From NCBI GenBank assembly GCA_937973965.1, contig CALJJQ010000008.1, positions 1 through 64,000 of the forward strand: a stretch of DNA of 64,000 nt. Reading direction: 5' to 3'. This stretch comes from an uncultured Calothrix sp. (GTDB taxonomy: Bacteria; Cyanobacteriota; Cyanobacteriia; Cyanobacteriales; Nostocaceae). This document shows, piece by piece, positions 47,304-56,860 of the stretch (position 1 is its first letter; each line of letters opens with the position of its first letter). The notes below the pieces were generated by a model. It was given only the letters and a program-made list of their open reading frames with translations, had not been told where the DNA came from and did not search any database. The position numbers and the translations under genes are program-made.

Positions 47304-49634
47304 CTAGTTCCGTACATTTTTAGCTAAAAATTCACGAATTTTCTGAATATTGAAAGTTTGAGTATACTCACGTAGTTTTTTGACAAACTTACCATAGCTT
47401 TGATCGAGTGCTTCTATCCGTATTAGTTCATCTTGAATACCGCGAATCTGTCCCCTTTTGGCAAACTCCACCAAGGAAGCAATCACCGGAAAGGGAGGAA
47501 TAGGTATTTCACCTTGAACTTCTACATTGGTATTCTCAATTGTATGATTGGCATAAATCCAATTAATACCTAACTGCTGATTTAACACCTGACATAACTC
47601 ATCTGTATTAATGGGTTTAGATAAAAAAGCATCTACACCTTTGTGAGAAGTCATATTTTGTTCATATTCCATCACAATATGAGAAGAAAGGATAAACTTA
47701 GTTGCAGATAGATGGGGACAACAACGAATTTTTGCCGCTAATTCCCATCCATCCATGATTGGCATTCCCATATCAGAAATTATCAAATCTGGTTGTATAA
47801 CTTCAGCTTGTTGCAGAGCATCATTCCCATTATCAGCTTCAAAAATCATAAACTTTAAAGGTTCAAGTAAACTAATTAAAATACTACGATTTTTCCAGTT
47901 ATCATCAACGATGAGAATCTTCTTTTTCTCTCCTGTATAGCCCACTATTTTTCCAGAAGAGTTAATGGTACTATTCTCTGTCCAATCGTGGGTAATTTCA
48001 CAAATCAGCGCAAAAGAAAAAACACTTCCGGTCGGAATTTTACTTTTAATTTTGAGTGTGCTACCCATTTTTTGCAGAATTTTCTGACTCAGAGCGATCG
48101 CAAATCCTGGTTCATCCCCTTTTGGCTGATGATTATAGACATTTTCAAACGGGGAAAATAGACTTTGAATTTGCTCATTAGTTAAACCGCCATCTGTTTT
48201 ACTAATGTTGATATTAATAACTTGATGATTTTGGTTACGGGGATAGGGAAAAGCTTGAATAGTCAGTTTTATATATCCTTGACTCGTAGATTTAATGGCA
48301 TAATTAATTAAATTCATTATCACCTGACGTAGACGATTTTTATCAGCATTAATTCCAATCGGTAAATTAAAAGACGGATTATAAATTAACTTTAAGCCTT
48401 TTTGCTCCGCTTGCACTCGACAAGTTTCCACTATGCGCTGACAAAACGATGGAAACTGAAAATCAACGGGATTTAATTCAATATTATCAGTTTCTAGTTT
48501 AGAAAAATCGAGAATATCATTGACCAAATCAAGCAGGTGAGAACCGCAATTATAAATGGTCGTAATTCCCCGTTGCTGTTCCGGATTTAAATCCGGCGAT
48601 CGCATCATAATTTGTGCATAGCCTAAAATCCCATTTAAAGGTGTACGCAGTTCGTGACTGATATTGGCTAAAAATCTAGTTTTTGCATCAGCAATATTCT
48701 CAATTTCTGCTTGTAATGCTTGATTTTGATGGTGAAGATAATTAATATATTCCCTCAATCTGTCGAGCATTATCCTGAGTTTAGATACATCATCAATTTG
48801 ACTAATATCATGAATTTCTCCTGTATCTGTAAGCATTTGTGTGAGAATATTTTGAATTTGATAATTGATATCAATAATTGGTTTTAGCAATTTTTGACTA
48901 AATCGTAAACTGATATAGGATGTCACCAGTAAACTCAAACAAAAAAAACAAATCAGGAGCAGCAGATACACAAAATTCCCCTGATTTACCGTTTTTTCAG
49001 CAATTTCTGATGCTGCTGTTAGCTGTTCGATCCGCTGAGATAACTGATAAACTAATTGACGATGGGTAGGTAAGCTTTCTTGAGTTATTCTCCTCAACTG
49101 CTGTCTCAATTCCAATTCGTTCCTAAACTTCTGACTGGTGTTCAGAATTGTTTCTATTTGCGATAAAAATTGCTGGTGGCTATTTTGAGATTCCCTTAAC
49201 CATAAGTTAAACCTGGAGTCAGATATATGGGTCGGGTAATCCAATACAACTTGAATTAAATAACGAGTACGTTTTACCCTCTGGAGAAAAGAATCACGCA
49301 TTTGGACATCGGTTTGTAAGTCAGCAGGAGGAAAATCAACTAATCCCTGTAAAGCTAAACTATGATGACCCAATTCATTCAAAAGACGAATTTGACTTTG
49401 TAATAATCCATAGGAACGATTCATCGATGACCGGGAGTATTCCCCCACCCTTATCCCCAGTAACATCAGTGATATAAATACCAATAACGCGATCGCATTT
49501 CCGGCAATAATTTTTTGTTCTAACCGGAAATTATCAATCCTAGTGAACACCAAACCGAATTTCCATAACTTCAAGCGTTGATACCACTTCAAGTTGGATT
49601 CTGGGATAGAATTATCTTTGTCAAATTGCACCAT
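47304..49634 (-). CDS. Membrane hybrid histidine kinase with degenerate ATP-binding domain
   Basis: A 776-residue protein. Two membrane helices (AIALLVFISLMLLGIRVG and YLLLLICFFCLSLLVTSYISL) bracket a helical periplasmic sensor of about 170 residues. A HAMP-like linker, then HisKA with the H-box FLANISHELRTPLN, the HATPase region, and a receiver with phospho-Asp in LIISDMGMPIMDGWE follow. The HATPase motifs are eroded: NLINYAIKST in the N box, KTDGGLT where D-x-G-x-G is expected, and EPGFAIAL in place of G-x-G-L-G-L. It may depend on another kinase for phosphate. A C-terminal helical extension follows the receiver. Confidence 0.88.
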   Translation of the reverse strand: MVQFDKDNSIPESNLKWYQRLKLWKFGLVFTRIDNFRLEQKIIAGNAIALLVFISLMLLGIRVGEYSRSSMNRSYGLLQSQIRLLNELGHHSLALQGLVDFPPADLQTDVQMRDSFLQRVKRTRYLIQVVLDYPTHISDSRFNLWLRESQNSHQQFLSQIETILNTSQKFRNELELRQQLRRITQESLPTHRQLVYQLSQRIEQLTAASEIAEKTVNQGNFVYLLLLICFFCLSLLVTSYISLRFSQKLLKPIIDINYQIQNILTQMLTDTGEIHDISQIDDVSKLRIMLDRLREYINYLHHQNQALQAEIENIADAKTRFLANISHELRTPLNGILGYAQIMMRSPDLNPEQQRGITTIYNCGSHLLDLVNDILDFSKLETDNIELNPVDFQFPSFCQRIVETCRVQAEQKGLKLIYNPSFNLPIGINADKNRLRQVIMNLINYAIKSTSQGYIKLTIQAFPYPRNQNHQVININISKTDGGLTNEQIQSLFSPFENVYNHQPKGDEPGFAIALSQKILQKMGSTLKIKSKIPTGSVFSFALICEITHDWTENSTINSSGKIVGYTGEKKKILIVDDNWKNRSILISLLEPLKFMIFEADNGNDALQQAEVIQPDLIISDMGMPIMDGWELAAKIRCCPHLSATKFILSSHIVMEYEQNMTSHKGVDAFLSKPINTDELCQVLNQQLGINWIYANHTIENTNVEVQGEIPIPPFPVIASLVEFAKRGQIRGIQDELIRIEALDQSYGKFVKKLREYTQTFNIQKIREFLAKNVRN

Positions 49635-49816
49635 CAGATATACATCAGCTTTTTATACGTGTTATCACTGTTTTCTCCTGTCAAAGACTAAGACCAAAAT
49701 TCATCCAGTCTCTTTACCTGTATGCAGGTTGACATACCTTTCCACTTGTATAATTCCCAAAATCAAGACAAAAGCTATATCTCGCTTGTAAATATAGGTT
49801 CTAGTGTCAGCAGTAG

Positions 49817-50197
49817 ATGTCGGCTGCTCCAGTGATAAAATCCACAATACGCTTAGAGAAAGATGATGTAAAATGCCGTAAAACTTGGGACAAAAGTATG
49901 AGAATCTGGCTAGCTTGTTTTGTTGTTCTATTTGCTTTAGCAGAATTATTCGATTGGGTTAAAGACCTGTCCTTACCCCTGCCAATATATATTCTGGGTG
50001 GTGCTTTTCTCGCAATCGCATCCAACTACGACAAATTAATCCACACCTATCACCCCACCGGGAATGATATTACCGAAATTATCTCCGATATCCCCCACCT
50101 AGAATCATCAAAAGCAACATCAATCACCCTCACCCAAGAATTACAACCTCCTGAGACAGTAGTACTTGACCAAATCAACAATACTGGGTCGAGGTAG
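49817..50197 (+). CDS. Small membrane protein, unknown
   Basis: A 126-residue protein. Two hydrophobic segments are visible, RIWLACFVVLFALAELFDWV and LPIYILGGAFLAIASNY, followed by a soluble Thr/Glu-rich C-terminal tail. I know similar short cyanobacterial proteins only as hypothetical. It is divergent from the membrane hybrid kinase and followed by a block of repeats. Confidence 0.5.
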   Translation: MSAAPVIKSTIRLEKDDVKCRKTWDKSMRIWLACFVVLFALAELFDWVKDLSLPLPIYILGGAFLAIASNYDKLIHTYHPTGNDITEIISDIPHLESSKATSITLTQELQPPETVVLDQINNTGSR

Positions 50198-50458
50198 GTC
50201 AGGGAAGTAGGGAATGCTTTCGGAGCAGGGGAAGAAAATGTATCAAAATATGAGTGAAATGGTACAAGTTAGTCGGCGTTCAAAAATCTATGTCCGAAGC
50301 GAGTGAAACGCAGTAAAAGGAAGCAATTCAACCTAAATTCGACGGGTTTTAAACCCAATAATCCTTGTGAATCAATGATTTTTGTATTCAAAGTTCAAAG
50401 CAACCTCTAAGTTTCGTTAAGAACAAAGTTAATAACTTGTCGTCGCAAACTTCTCTGT

Positions 50459-50606
50459 AGGACTTGCTGAAAAATAGTAAAGACGCGATATATCGCGTCT
50501 CTATATCTTGTAAGCTTTAGAGAGTATTTTAGTTCCAGAAAGCGCAAATAAATAAGACCGACTCCCTATTCCCTACCCTCACAAAAAGACTTTTTCTGTA
50601 GACCCT
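50459..50606 (+). repeat. Family B repeat (MITE-like), copy 2
   Basis: AGGACTTGCTGAAAAAT on the left and CTTTTTCTGTAGACCCT on the right are inverted ends. The interior holds GACGCGATATATCGCGTC, TTTTAGTTCCAGAAAG and CCCTACCCTCACAAAAAGAC. It ends only 5 bases before the next family C copy. Confidence 0.75.
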
Positions 50607-50611
50607 AATTA

Positions 50612-50858
50612 ACGTGAATACTCCTAGGTCGTAGCTCGCTACGACGGATTGTAAAGGCTACAATCCCTGTGAATCAATGATTTTGCAAGCTAAGGTCTAA
50701 AGTAACCTCATCCATTAGTTGAGAACAAACTCAATAACTGACTGATTTCAGGTTTAATGATTTTATTCTCAAAATCCTAGGAGGTTTTTAAAAACTTCTA
50801 TTTTCTACGAATGATACTGGACAAGAGTTTCAGGCTTTATAACTCATCGAACTCACGT
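50612..50858 (+). repeat. Family C repeat (MITE), copy 2
   Basis: Closely matches 57166-57395 over most of its length, including CAATCCCTGTGAATCAATGA, AACCTCATCCATTAGTTGAG, CCTAGGAGGTTTTTAAAAAC and the right end TCATCGAACTCACGT. The left 40 bases (ACGTGAATACTCC, GTCGTAGCTCGCTACGAC) differ from the 57-kb copy. No target duplication is seen. Confidence 0.85.
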
Positions 50859-51109
50859 CTACTTACGTTCTTTGGGTAGAAGTTCACAATCAAAAACAAA
50901 AAGATTAACATTTGTTCGCATTTTTTTAATTCTGATCCAGTCTCCAATCATCAAAAAAAAAAGTTAAGCTGGCTCCAGTCTCAATAATTTGCAGCCAATT
51001 CGCAATATTACTGACATTATTCTCAACTAGCTCACGTAGAAATCAGCCTTTGAGGCTTTAGATATTGACCTTGACAAATTTACTGATACAATAGGATATT
51101 ATGGCCATT

Positions 51110-52006
51110 TTATGTGCAATTTTCACTCCATTGGGTCAACTCCACAGCATTACGAACATTGTCTAGTTGCATATCTCCACAGGTACGCTTAATTAGACCC
51201 GTGAGAACATTACCTGGACCAATCTCCACCACATGGGTAATACCGTGGTCTGGCAAAGCTAAAGAAATCTCCCGCCAACGTACTGAACCCGTCATTTGTT
51301 GCATCAGTCGCTGTTTTAAAACATTTCCATCTTGGGTGGGAGTGGGTTCCACATTCGACATTACTGGTATTGAGGCAGATAAAAATTCCACAGAGACTAG
51401 AACATCTTGAAACTCCTGGGCAGCAGCAGCCATCAAGGGAGAGTGAAATGCACCCGACACATTCAGAGGAATAGCGCGTTTCGCCTTGACATTCGCCATC
51501 ACCATCTTCACAGCTTCCGGCGTACCAGATATCACCACCTGTTCCGGACTATTATCATTCGCCAATACCACATCAGGGGTTTGACTAATCACCCGTTCCA
51601 ACTCATCTCGATCAAATTTAATCATTGCTGCCATCATCCCCCCAGCAGCATTTTCCATCAGTTCCGCCCGTCGTTTGACCAAACGCAATCCGGCAGACCA
51701 TTCAAAGACACCAGCGACGTACAGAGCAATGTACTCACCTAAACTGTGTCCAGCAACAAAATCAGGTAAGGTTTTTTGTTTCAGCAAGTCGGCAAGAATA
51801 CTTTCAACAACGTATAAACAGGGTTGAGTGTAGAGGGTTTGTCCCAGCTTTGCTTCGTCATGTTGACAAACCGCAATTACCGACCATCCTAAAATTTCCT
51901 CCGCTTGTGCAAAACGCTGTTGAGCCAGAGGCAAGTCAATCAAATCAACACCCATACCAAGGACTTGAGAACCTTGTCCGGGGAACACCCATGCAGTCTT
52001 AGACAT
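51110..52006 (-). CDS. fabD: Malonyl CoA-acyl carrier protein transacylase
   Basis: The start is ATG 52006 (MSKTAWVFPGQGSQVLGMG); the longer open frame upstream runs through heptamer repeats. 298 residues. The serine nucleophile is in GHSLGEYIAL, near residue 90, and the catalytic His in SGAFHSPLM, near residue 197. It loads malonyl groups onto ACP for fatty-acid synthesis. It is the third gene of plsX-fabH-fabD on the minus strand. Confidence 0.96.
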   Translation of the reverse strand: MSKTAWVFPGQGSQVLGMGVDLIDLPLAQQRFAQAEEILGWSVIAVCQHDEAKLGQTLYTQPCLYVVESILADLLKQKTLPDFVAGHSLGEYIALYVAGVFEWSAGLRLVKRRAELMENAAGGMMAAMIKFDRDELERVISQTPDVVLANDNSPEQVVISGTPEAVKMVMANVKAKRAIPLNVSGAFHSPLMAAAAQEFQDVLVSVEFLSASIPVMSNVEPTPTQDGNVLKQRLMQQMTGSVRWREISLALPDHGITHVVEIGPGNVLTGLIKRTCGDMQLDNVRNAVELTQWSENCT

Positions 52007-52373
52007 TTCCGATTTGTAAATATAGTGAGTAGGGAGTGGGGAGTGAGGGAAAAGTGTTTCATGGCTTGGCTTCACTGTGAGCGTTTGCCAAACATATGAA
52101 TGATTGCGTACAGAAGTACTTTCGGAGAAAGCTGCGCCTACATGGGGAACTCGCTTACAAACAGAGTGAGTAGTAGTGTAGACGCACAAGTTGCAAGACA
52201 AGAGGCTATAGAGAGCAGGAATGGAGTTCGGAAAAGAGGGCTTGTATAGGCAGGCTTTGGCAAATAACCTATACCAGAGGTTTTTGAGGGATTTGGAAAT
52301 TGCGACTTTTCACCGTTTTGAGTATATATTCCACAAAACCTCCTTTATCCTGTCTCCTATCTCCTCCAGAAAG
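52007..52373. other. fabH-fabD spacer, gene-free
   Basis: About 370 bases with a heptamer GTGAGTAGGGAGTGGGGAGTG (52025-52046), a GTCTCCTATCTCCTCC repeat word (about 52352) and no gene or clear terminator. Confidence 0.5.
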
Positions 52374-53372
52374 CTATCTTCCCCATTGAAAAATCACCGC
52401 ACCCCAACTTAAGCCAGCACCAAAACCGGAGGCAGCAATTACGTCATTAACTTGAATTTTCCCATCGCGTACAGCTTCATTTAAAGCCAGGGGGATAGAA
52501 GCGGCGGAAGTATTGCCATATTCAGCGAGGTTGCTAATCACCTTATCCCCAGGAATACCCAAACGTTCAGCCACCGCATCTAAAATCCGTTGATTGGCTT
52601 GGTGCATTAACAACCAATCGATATCCTCGACAGCCAAATTGGCGTAATATAGGGCTTTATCAATGACTTCGGGGACTTTTTGAACAGCGAAGCGATAAAC
52701 CTCCTTGCCGTTCATGGTTACTGTTTGGTAGCAGCCTTTGCCAACACTAACTCCGGAAACCAATTCCTGGGCTTGAGCTTGGTAGGCTAAATTCAGATAA
52801 TGGTTCTGACTGCCATCGCTTCTCATTTCAAACCCCAGTAATTTATCCTGACTCGAAGCCTGCATCACCACGGCACCAGCACCATCACCAAAGAGGACAC
52901 AGGTAGTTCTATCTTGCCAATTGACCCAACGGGAATGGATATCAGCCCCAATTAATAATACATGGCGATAGACACCTGTACGAATATATTGGGATGCAGT
53001 CACCATGCCAAAAATAAAGCCGGAACAGGCAGCAGTTAAATCGAAAGCAACCGCTTGGGTTGCACCTAACTCCGCTTGGATTTTACAGGCACTGCCATAC
53101 ATATCATCGGCTGTAGAAGTTGCCAATAAGATTAAATCAATGTCATCTGGGGTAATCCCAGCCATTGCGATCGCATCCCGTCCCGCTTGAGCAGCTAAGG
53201 TTGCCAATGATTCATCGGCAGCAGCAATATGCCGATTCCGAATTCCTGTCCGAGTCCGAATCCACTCATCACTAGTATCAACCAATACGGACATTGCCTG
53301 ATTATCCAAACATTTCGATGGGGTTGCCGACCCACATCCAGTCATTGCTACGCCTATATTTTGTACGTTCAC
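52374..53372 (-). CDS. fabH: 3-oxoacyl-ACP synthase III
   Basis: The most likely start is GTG 53372 (MNVQNIGVAMTGCG...); the frame is also open from a TTG four codons upstream. About 332 residues. The catalytic triad is visible: Cys in DLTAACSGFIFG, His in LLMHQANQRI, Asn in AEYGNTSAAS. It condenses acetyl-CoA with malonyl-ACP to begin fatty-acid synthesis. It lies downstream of plsX and upstream of fabD. Confidence 0.97.
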   Translation of the reverse strand: MNVQNIGVAMTGCGSATPSKCLDNQAMSVLVDTSDEWIRTRTGIRNRHIAAADESLATLAAQAGRDAIAMAGITPDDIDLILLATSTADDMYGSACKIQAELGATQAVAFDLTAACSGFIFGMVTASQYIRTGVYRHVLLIGADIHSRWVNWQDRTTCVLFGDGAGAVVMQASSQDKLLGFEMRSDGSQNHYLNLAYQAQAQELVSGVSVGKGCYQTVTMNGKEVYRFAVQKVPEVIDKALYYANLAVEDIDWLLMHQANQRILDAVAERLGIPGDKVISNLAEYGNTSAASIPLALNEAVRDGKIQVNDVIAASGFGAGLSWGAVIFQWGR

Positions 53373-53384
53373 CCTTCCCACCAA

Positions 53385-53863
53385 TCCCTATTTTCTACTC
53401 TCACATCTGATGGTCTAAACATTCAGATTTAGACTAATCCTGGATTTCTCACGAGTAAGTTGTAAGCCTTGAGTAACGGATTGTATTTTCCTTCTACGGA
53501 CTATCCCTATTCCCTATTCCCTGTGAGTTTTAGGGTTTTGTGAGAAATGCGGATAACGCCGATGGGGAAAGTATGGTCAAAACTACAAGGAAAATTCCAC
53601 GGAATTGACTTGGTTGGTTTGACCAATATTTCCTTCACGGTACAGAGCAAGCTGATTTATCGTTGTGGAACCAATCATCAGCCATTCGTCAAGTGGCTAG
53701 TCTAGGACAAAGTTTACCAAACCGCATACCCAAATCCCAAATCTGTCTGGGAAAGTTTGTCTTTGAAGAAAAATCTCCAAGCTACTTTCCGGAGAAATGA
53801 CCCGACGCTAGAGCCATCTAAAATCGAAAATTATTTGACTCTGCACCGGAAATCAAGACAAAA
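53385..53863. other. plsX-fabH spacer with repeat and possible gene remnant
   Basis: The first part holds a family A copy. Between about 53560 and 53815 there are short open stretches (IFLHGTEQADLSLWNQSSAIRQVASLGQSLPN) that read protein-like but are unrecognised, have no start and are broken by stops. No intact gene is seen. Confidence 0.4.
53439..53552 (+). repeat. Family A dispersed repeat, copy 3
   Basis: CCTGGATTTCTCACGAGTAAG to TTGTGAGAAATGCGG with inverted ends; it closely matches the copies at 2472 and 44338. It lies between plsX and fabH in opposite orientation to the genes. Confidence 0.85.
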
Positions 53864-54889
53864 TCAGCTCGATTCGCTTTGTAAAGTTGAATACTGGGAC
53901 TGAATGCGTTGTAGAACTTCGTGATCAACAGCATCTTTGGCTATGCGAATAGCATTAAAAATAGAGGGAGCTTGGGAGCTACCATGCCCAATAATACAAA
54001 CACCATTAACACCGAGTAGTAAAGCACCGCCATGCTCTGCGTGGTCAATACGTTGTTTGATCCGACGTAAATTAGGTTTTAAAATTGCCGTTCCGATTTG
54101 ACCGTTTAATCCTTGGGGGAGTTCTTCCCGCAGAATTTGCAGCAAAACCTCACCAACGGCTTCGGCAAATTTGAGCAAGACATTACCAGCAAAACCGTCA
54201 CAGACAATCACATCAAATCGCCCAGAGAGAACATCCCGTCCTTCCGCATTGCCAACAAATTGGATTTGGGGGTTCTCCCGTAGTAGTTGATGCGCTCTGA
54301 CTGCTGCATCATTGCCTTTGCAATCTTCCTCGCCAATATTCAACAGTCCCACCTTCGGTTCCTCCACACCCAACACATATTGACTGTAGGCAGAACCTAA
54401 AATACCAAACTGTTCCAAAAATTTGGGACGACAATCCACATTAGCCCCCACATCCAGGATTAAAACCTGTTTGCTAGCCATAATTGTTGGGAAAACCGCA
54501 CCAATTGCCGGACGTTCGACACCTGGTAAGCGACCCAATCGTAATAGGGCTGATGCCATTGCCGCTCCAGAGTGTCCAGCCGAAACCACCGCATCTGCTC
54601 GTTTTTGCTTTACCAAATCCATCGACACGTTAATCGATGATTTCGGCATCCGTCGAATTGCGGTGAGTGGCTCATCTTCCATTGCGATCGCACCTTCCGA
54701 TGGTACGATTTCCACTTGCTCCAGGTTTGTTTTGGGAGGCAAGCAGTTTTGAATTTGTTGGGGGTCTCCAACGAGTAATACCTCCACACCTAATTCGTCT
54801 CGCGCTCGCAAAGCTCCCGCGATAATCTCACCAGGTGCATGATCCCCACCCATTGCGTCAATTGCGATCCTTACGCACGTCGATCCCAT
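53864..54889 (-). CDS. plsX: Phosphate acyltransferase PlsX
   Basis: A 341-residue enzyme making acyl-phosphate from acyl-ACP for phospholipid synthesis. The N-terminal RIAIDAMGGDHAPGEIIAGA is diagnostic, as are SAGHSGAAMASAL, LDVGANVDCRP, CDGFAGNVLLK and the C-terminal GVCIIGHGSS. Length is normal. It leads the plsX-fabH-fabD series, although the gaps hold repeats. Confidence 0.97.
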   Translation of the reverse strand: MGSTCVRIAIDAMGGDHAPGEIIAGALRARDELGVEVLLVGDPQQIQNCLPPKTNLEQVEIVPSEGAIAMEDEPLTAIRRMPKSSINVSMDLVKQKRADAVVSAGHSGAAMASALLRLGRLPGVERPAIGAVFPTIMASKQVLILDVGANVDCRPKFLEQFGILGSAYSQYVLGVEEPKVGLLNIGEEDCKGNDAAVRAHQLLRENPQIQFVGNAEGRDVLSGRFDVIVCDGFAGNVLLKFAEAVGEVLLQILREELPQGLNGQIGTAILKPNLRRIKQRIDHAEHGGALLLGVNGVCIIGHGSSQAPSIFNAIRIAKDAVDHEVLQRIQSQYSTLQSESS

Positions 54890-55537
54890 TGCTGTTGAGC
54901 TTCTAGAAACCTTATAAATTTTACCAGATGCGTATGCAAGAACTGCGCAGGCATCAACATCCCTCTTTATCCGTAACTACGTTAACAAGTTATTTGTCAC
55001 TACACAAGGGGAATGTTTAACAGGGGAGGTTTATTTCTGTGATTTATTTTCGCAAGCCTATTTTCCAGATTGACATCTACCATTGCCGAAGAGAGAAACC
55101 AATGGGATTTGAGATTTTGGATTTTATTTAGGGCTGGCGGAAAAATACTAAAACTCTTATCCTGTAAGCCTTAGAGGTTATTTTAGTTCCAGAAAGTGCT
55201 TTCCAAACAAGTGTATGAAGCTCAAAAACCTGACATCTGTAGTTTTTTTGGTCTTGTGAAAAGTGGAATTAATTAGGTTAAAACTACCCACTCCCTATCC
55301 CTACCCTCACGAAAAGACTTTTTCCGCAGACCCTATTTATAAATACCAATCCCTACTCCCGAATTCCGAATATTAAATTTTCTGTGATATCCAGGCGAAA
55401 ATAAGTAATTTGTGCTATCAGCCACTTCCAAATCTGGTAAACAACCGCTATGATTACACATGCTTTGGGTTCGGATGCTGACAACACATCGCCGTGGCAG
55501 AAACACAATCTAGTTAAAACCCGATTGAGGAGAAAAC
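54890..55537. other. Gene-free region with a family B repeat
   Basis: Between divergent plsX and the carboxypeptidase gene. It contains the family B copy at 55130-55334 and A+T-rich DNA. Promoters for both genes are expected here but none stands out. Confidence 0.5.
55130..55334 (+). repeat. Family B repeat (MITE-like), copy 3
   Basis: Left end AGGGCTGGCGGAAAAA and right end TTTTTCCGCAGACCCT are near-perfect 16-base inverted repeats. The interior has TTTTAGTTCCAGAAAGTGC, GGTCTTGTGAAAAGTGG and CCCTACCCTCACGAAAAGAC. This copy lacks the CGCGATATATCGCG palindrome present in the other copies. Confidence 0.85.
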
Positions 55538-56860
55538 ATGCTGGAATTATTTGGCTCAGGTTTGTTGACAATCTGGCTAGAAATGGCTGGTGTGCAAGTT
55601 AAGCCATTGAATTTATGGGAAACGTTAGCTTGGCAAAACAATCCTGGTCTAGTTCTTGCTCCCGACCCCAATCCCGCTGGAGCTTCTACTGTACAAAAAT
55701 ATTTCCAAGAATTGGCAACATTAAAGCTAATCACCCCGGAAACTCTCCAAAGTCAGGGGATTTGGATGCAGTCAGGACCAATGCTCATGGCAAATCATCA
55801 AGGAACTACGCCGTTACCTGCTGCATCCCTCACCAAAATTGCCACATCTTTGGTAACTTTACATAAGTTAGGTGCGAATTACGAGTTCCCCACCACCTTC
55901 AGCACCACCGGAACAATTGAAAATGGTATCCTCAAGGGTGATTTAATTGTGAATGCTGGTGGTGATCCTTTGTTTGTTTGGCAAGATGCCATTACAATCG
56001 CCAATAAACTCAACCGTATGGGTATCCTCCAAGTCCAGGGTAATTTGGTAATTGCTGGTAATTTTGCGATTAATTTTCAAACCAATCCCCTCATTGCTGG
56101 GGAAGCTCTCAAACAGGTTTTCCACTCCAGCAAATGGACAAGGGTAATGCAAATTCATTACTCCACTATGCCCAAAGGCACTCCTAAACCCCAAGTGGCG
56201 ATCGCTGGTAAAGTGGAACTAGCAACCCAAGAACCCGCCAATCAAAAATTACTAATTCGTCACCGTTCCCTACCCCTGAAACAGTTAATTAACGAGATGA
56301 ACGTGTTTAGTAATAATGAGATGGCGGAAATGCTTGCGCAAGCAGTAGGAGGAGCAACGGTAGTTCAAGCGGAAGCGGCTAAATTAGCCCATGTTCCCCC
56401 AGGAGAGATTCTGTTAATTAATGGTTCGGGATTAGGGGTGGAAAATCGTATTTCTCCCCGTGCAGCCTGTGCCATGTTAATGGCCCTACAACGGGAAGCT
56501 ACTCCCTATGGTATCACAGTCGCAGATCTATTCCCAACGGCTGGATTTGACCACAGGGGGACAATGCACGCACGCAAACTACCCAATGCTACGGTGATGA
56601 AAACAGGGACATTACGGGAGGTTTCGGCACTCGCAGGGGTTGTACCCACCCGCGATCGCGGTTTAGTGTGGTTTGCAATTATTAACCATGGTCCGCTGAT
56701 CCCTTCCTTCCGCCAACAACAGGATAAGTTATTACAAGCATTGGTTAAACAGTTACAGGAACCCACTCAAACTCCCCATGCGATCGCTCCCCATTCCGGG
56801 AAAAAACCAGTTCCCATCCTCGGTAGTGATGAACGGAATGAAATCGTTTACGGAGGATAA
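55538..56860 (+). CDS. D-alanyl-D-alanine carboxypeptidase, S13 (PBP4) family
   Basis: A 440-residue peptidoglycan hydrolase with a good GAGGAG ribosome site. The three penicillin-binding motifs are in order: SLTKIATS (S-x-x-K, near residue 92), SNNEMAEML (S-x-N, near residue 253) and KTGTLREVSA (near residue 360). It cleaves the terminal D-Ala of muropeptides in the periplasm. The N-terminus has only a weak hydrophobic segment (LELFGSGLLTIWLEMAGV), so the export signal is not certain. Confidence 0.92.
   Translation: MLELFGSGLLTIWLEMAGVQVKPLNLWETLAWQNNPGLVLAPDPNPAGASTVQKYFQELATLKLITPETLQSQGIWMQSGPMLMANHQGTTPLPAASLTKIATSLVTLHKLGANYEFPTTFSTTGTIENGILKGDLIVNAGGDPLFVWQDAITIANKLNRMGILQVQGNLVIAGNFAINFQTNPLIAGEALKQVFHSSKWTRVMQIHYSTMPKGTPKPQVAIAGKVELATQEPANQKLLIRHRSLPLKQLINEMNVFSNNEMAEMLAQAVGGATVVQAEAAKLAHVPPGEILLINGSGLGVENRISPRAACAMLMALQREATPYGITVADLFPTAGFDHRGTMHARKLPNATVMKTGTLREVSALAGVVPTRDRGLVWFAIINHGPLIPSFRQQQDKLLQALVKQLQEPTQTPHAIAPHSGKKPVPILGSDERNEIVYGG

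Larger units (their letters stand above)
50198..51109. other. 0.9-kb gene-free repeat island
   Basis: No coding region is seen. It contains a partial family C copy (about 50360-50442: CCTTGTGAATCAATGATTTT, AGAACAAAGTTAATAACTTG), then a full family B copy and a full family C copy placed almost end to end. The last 250 bases before fabD are A+T-rich without clear features. Confidence 0.75.

Noticed and set aside
52007-52201. N-terminal extension of FabD to 52201
   Set aside because: The extra 65 residues come from heptamer and repeat DNA, and the FabD family begins at MSKTAWVFPGQG.
53560-53815. Possible pseudogene between fabH and plsX
   Set aside because: Short protein-like stretches in two frames, but no motif or family is recognised and stops interrupt them; noted only within the spacer entry.
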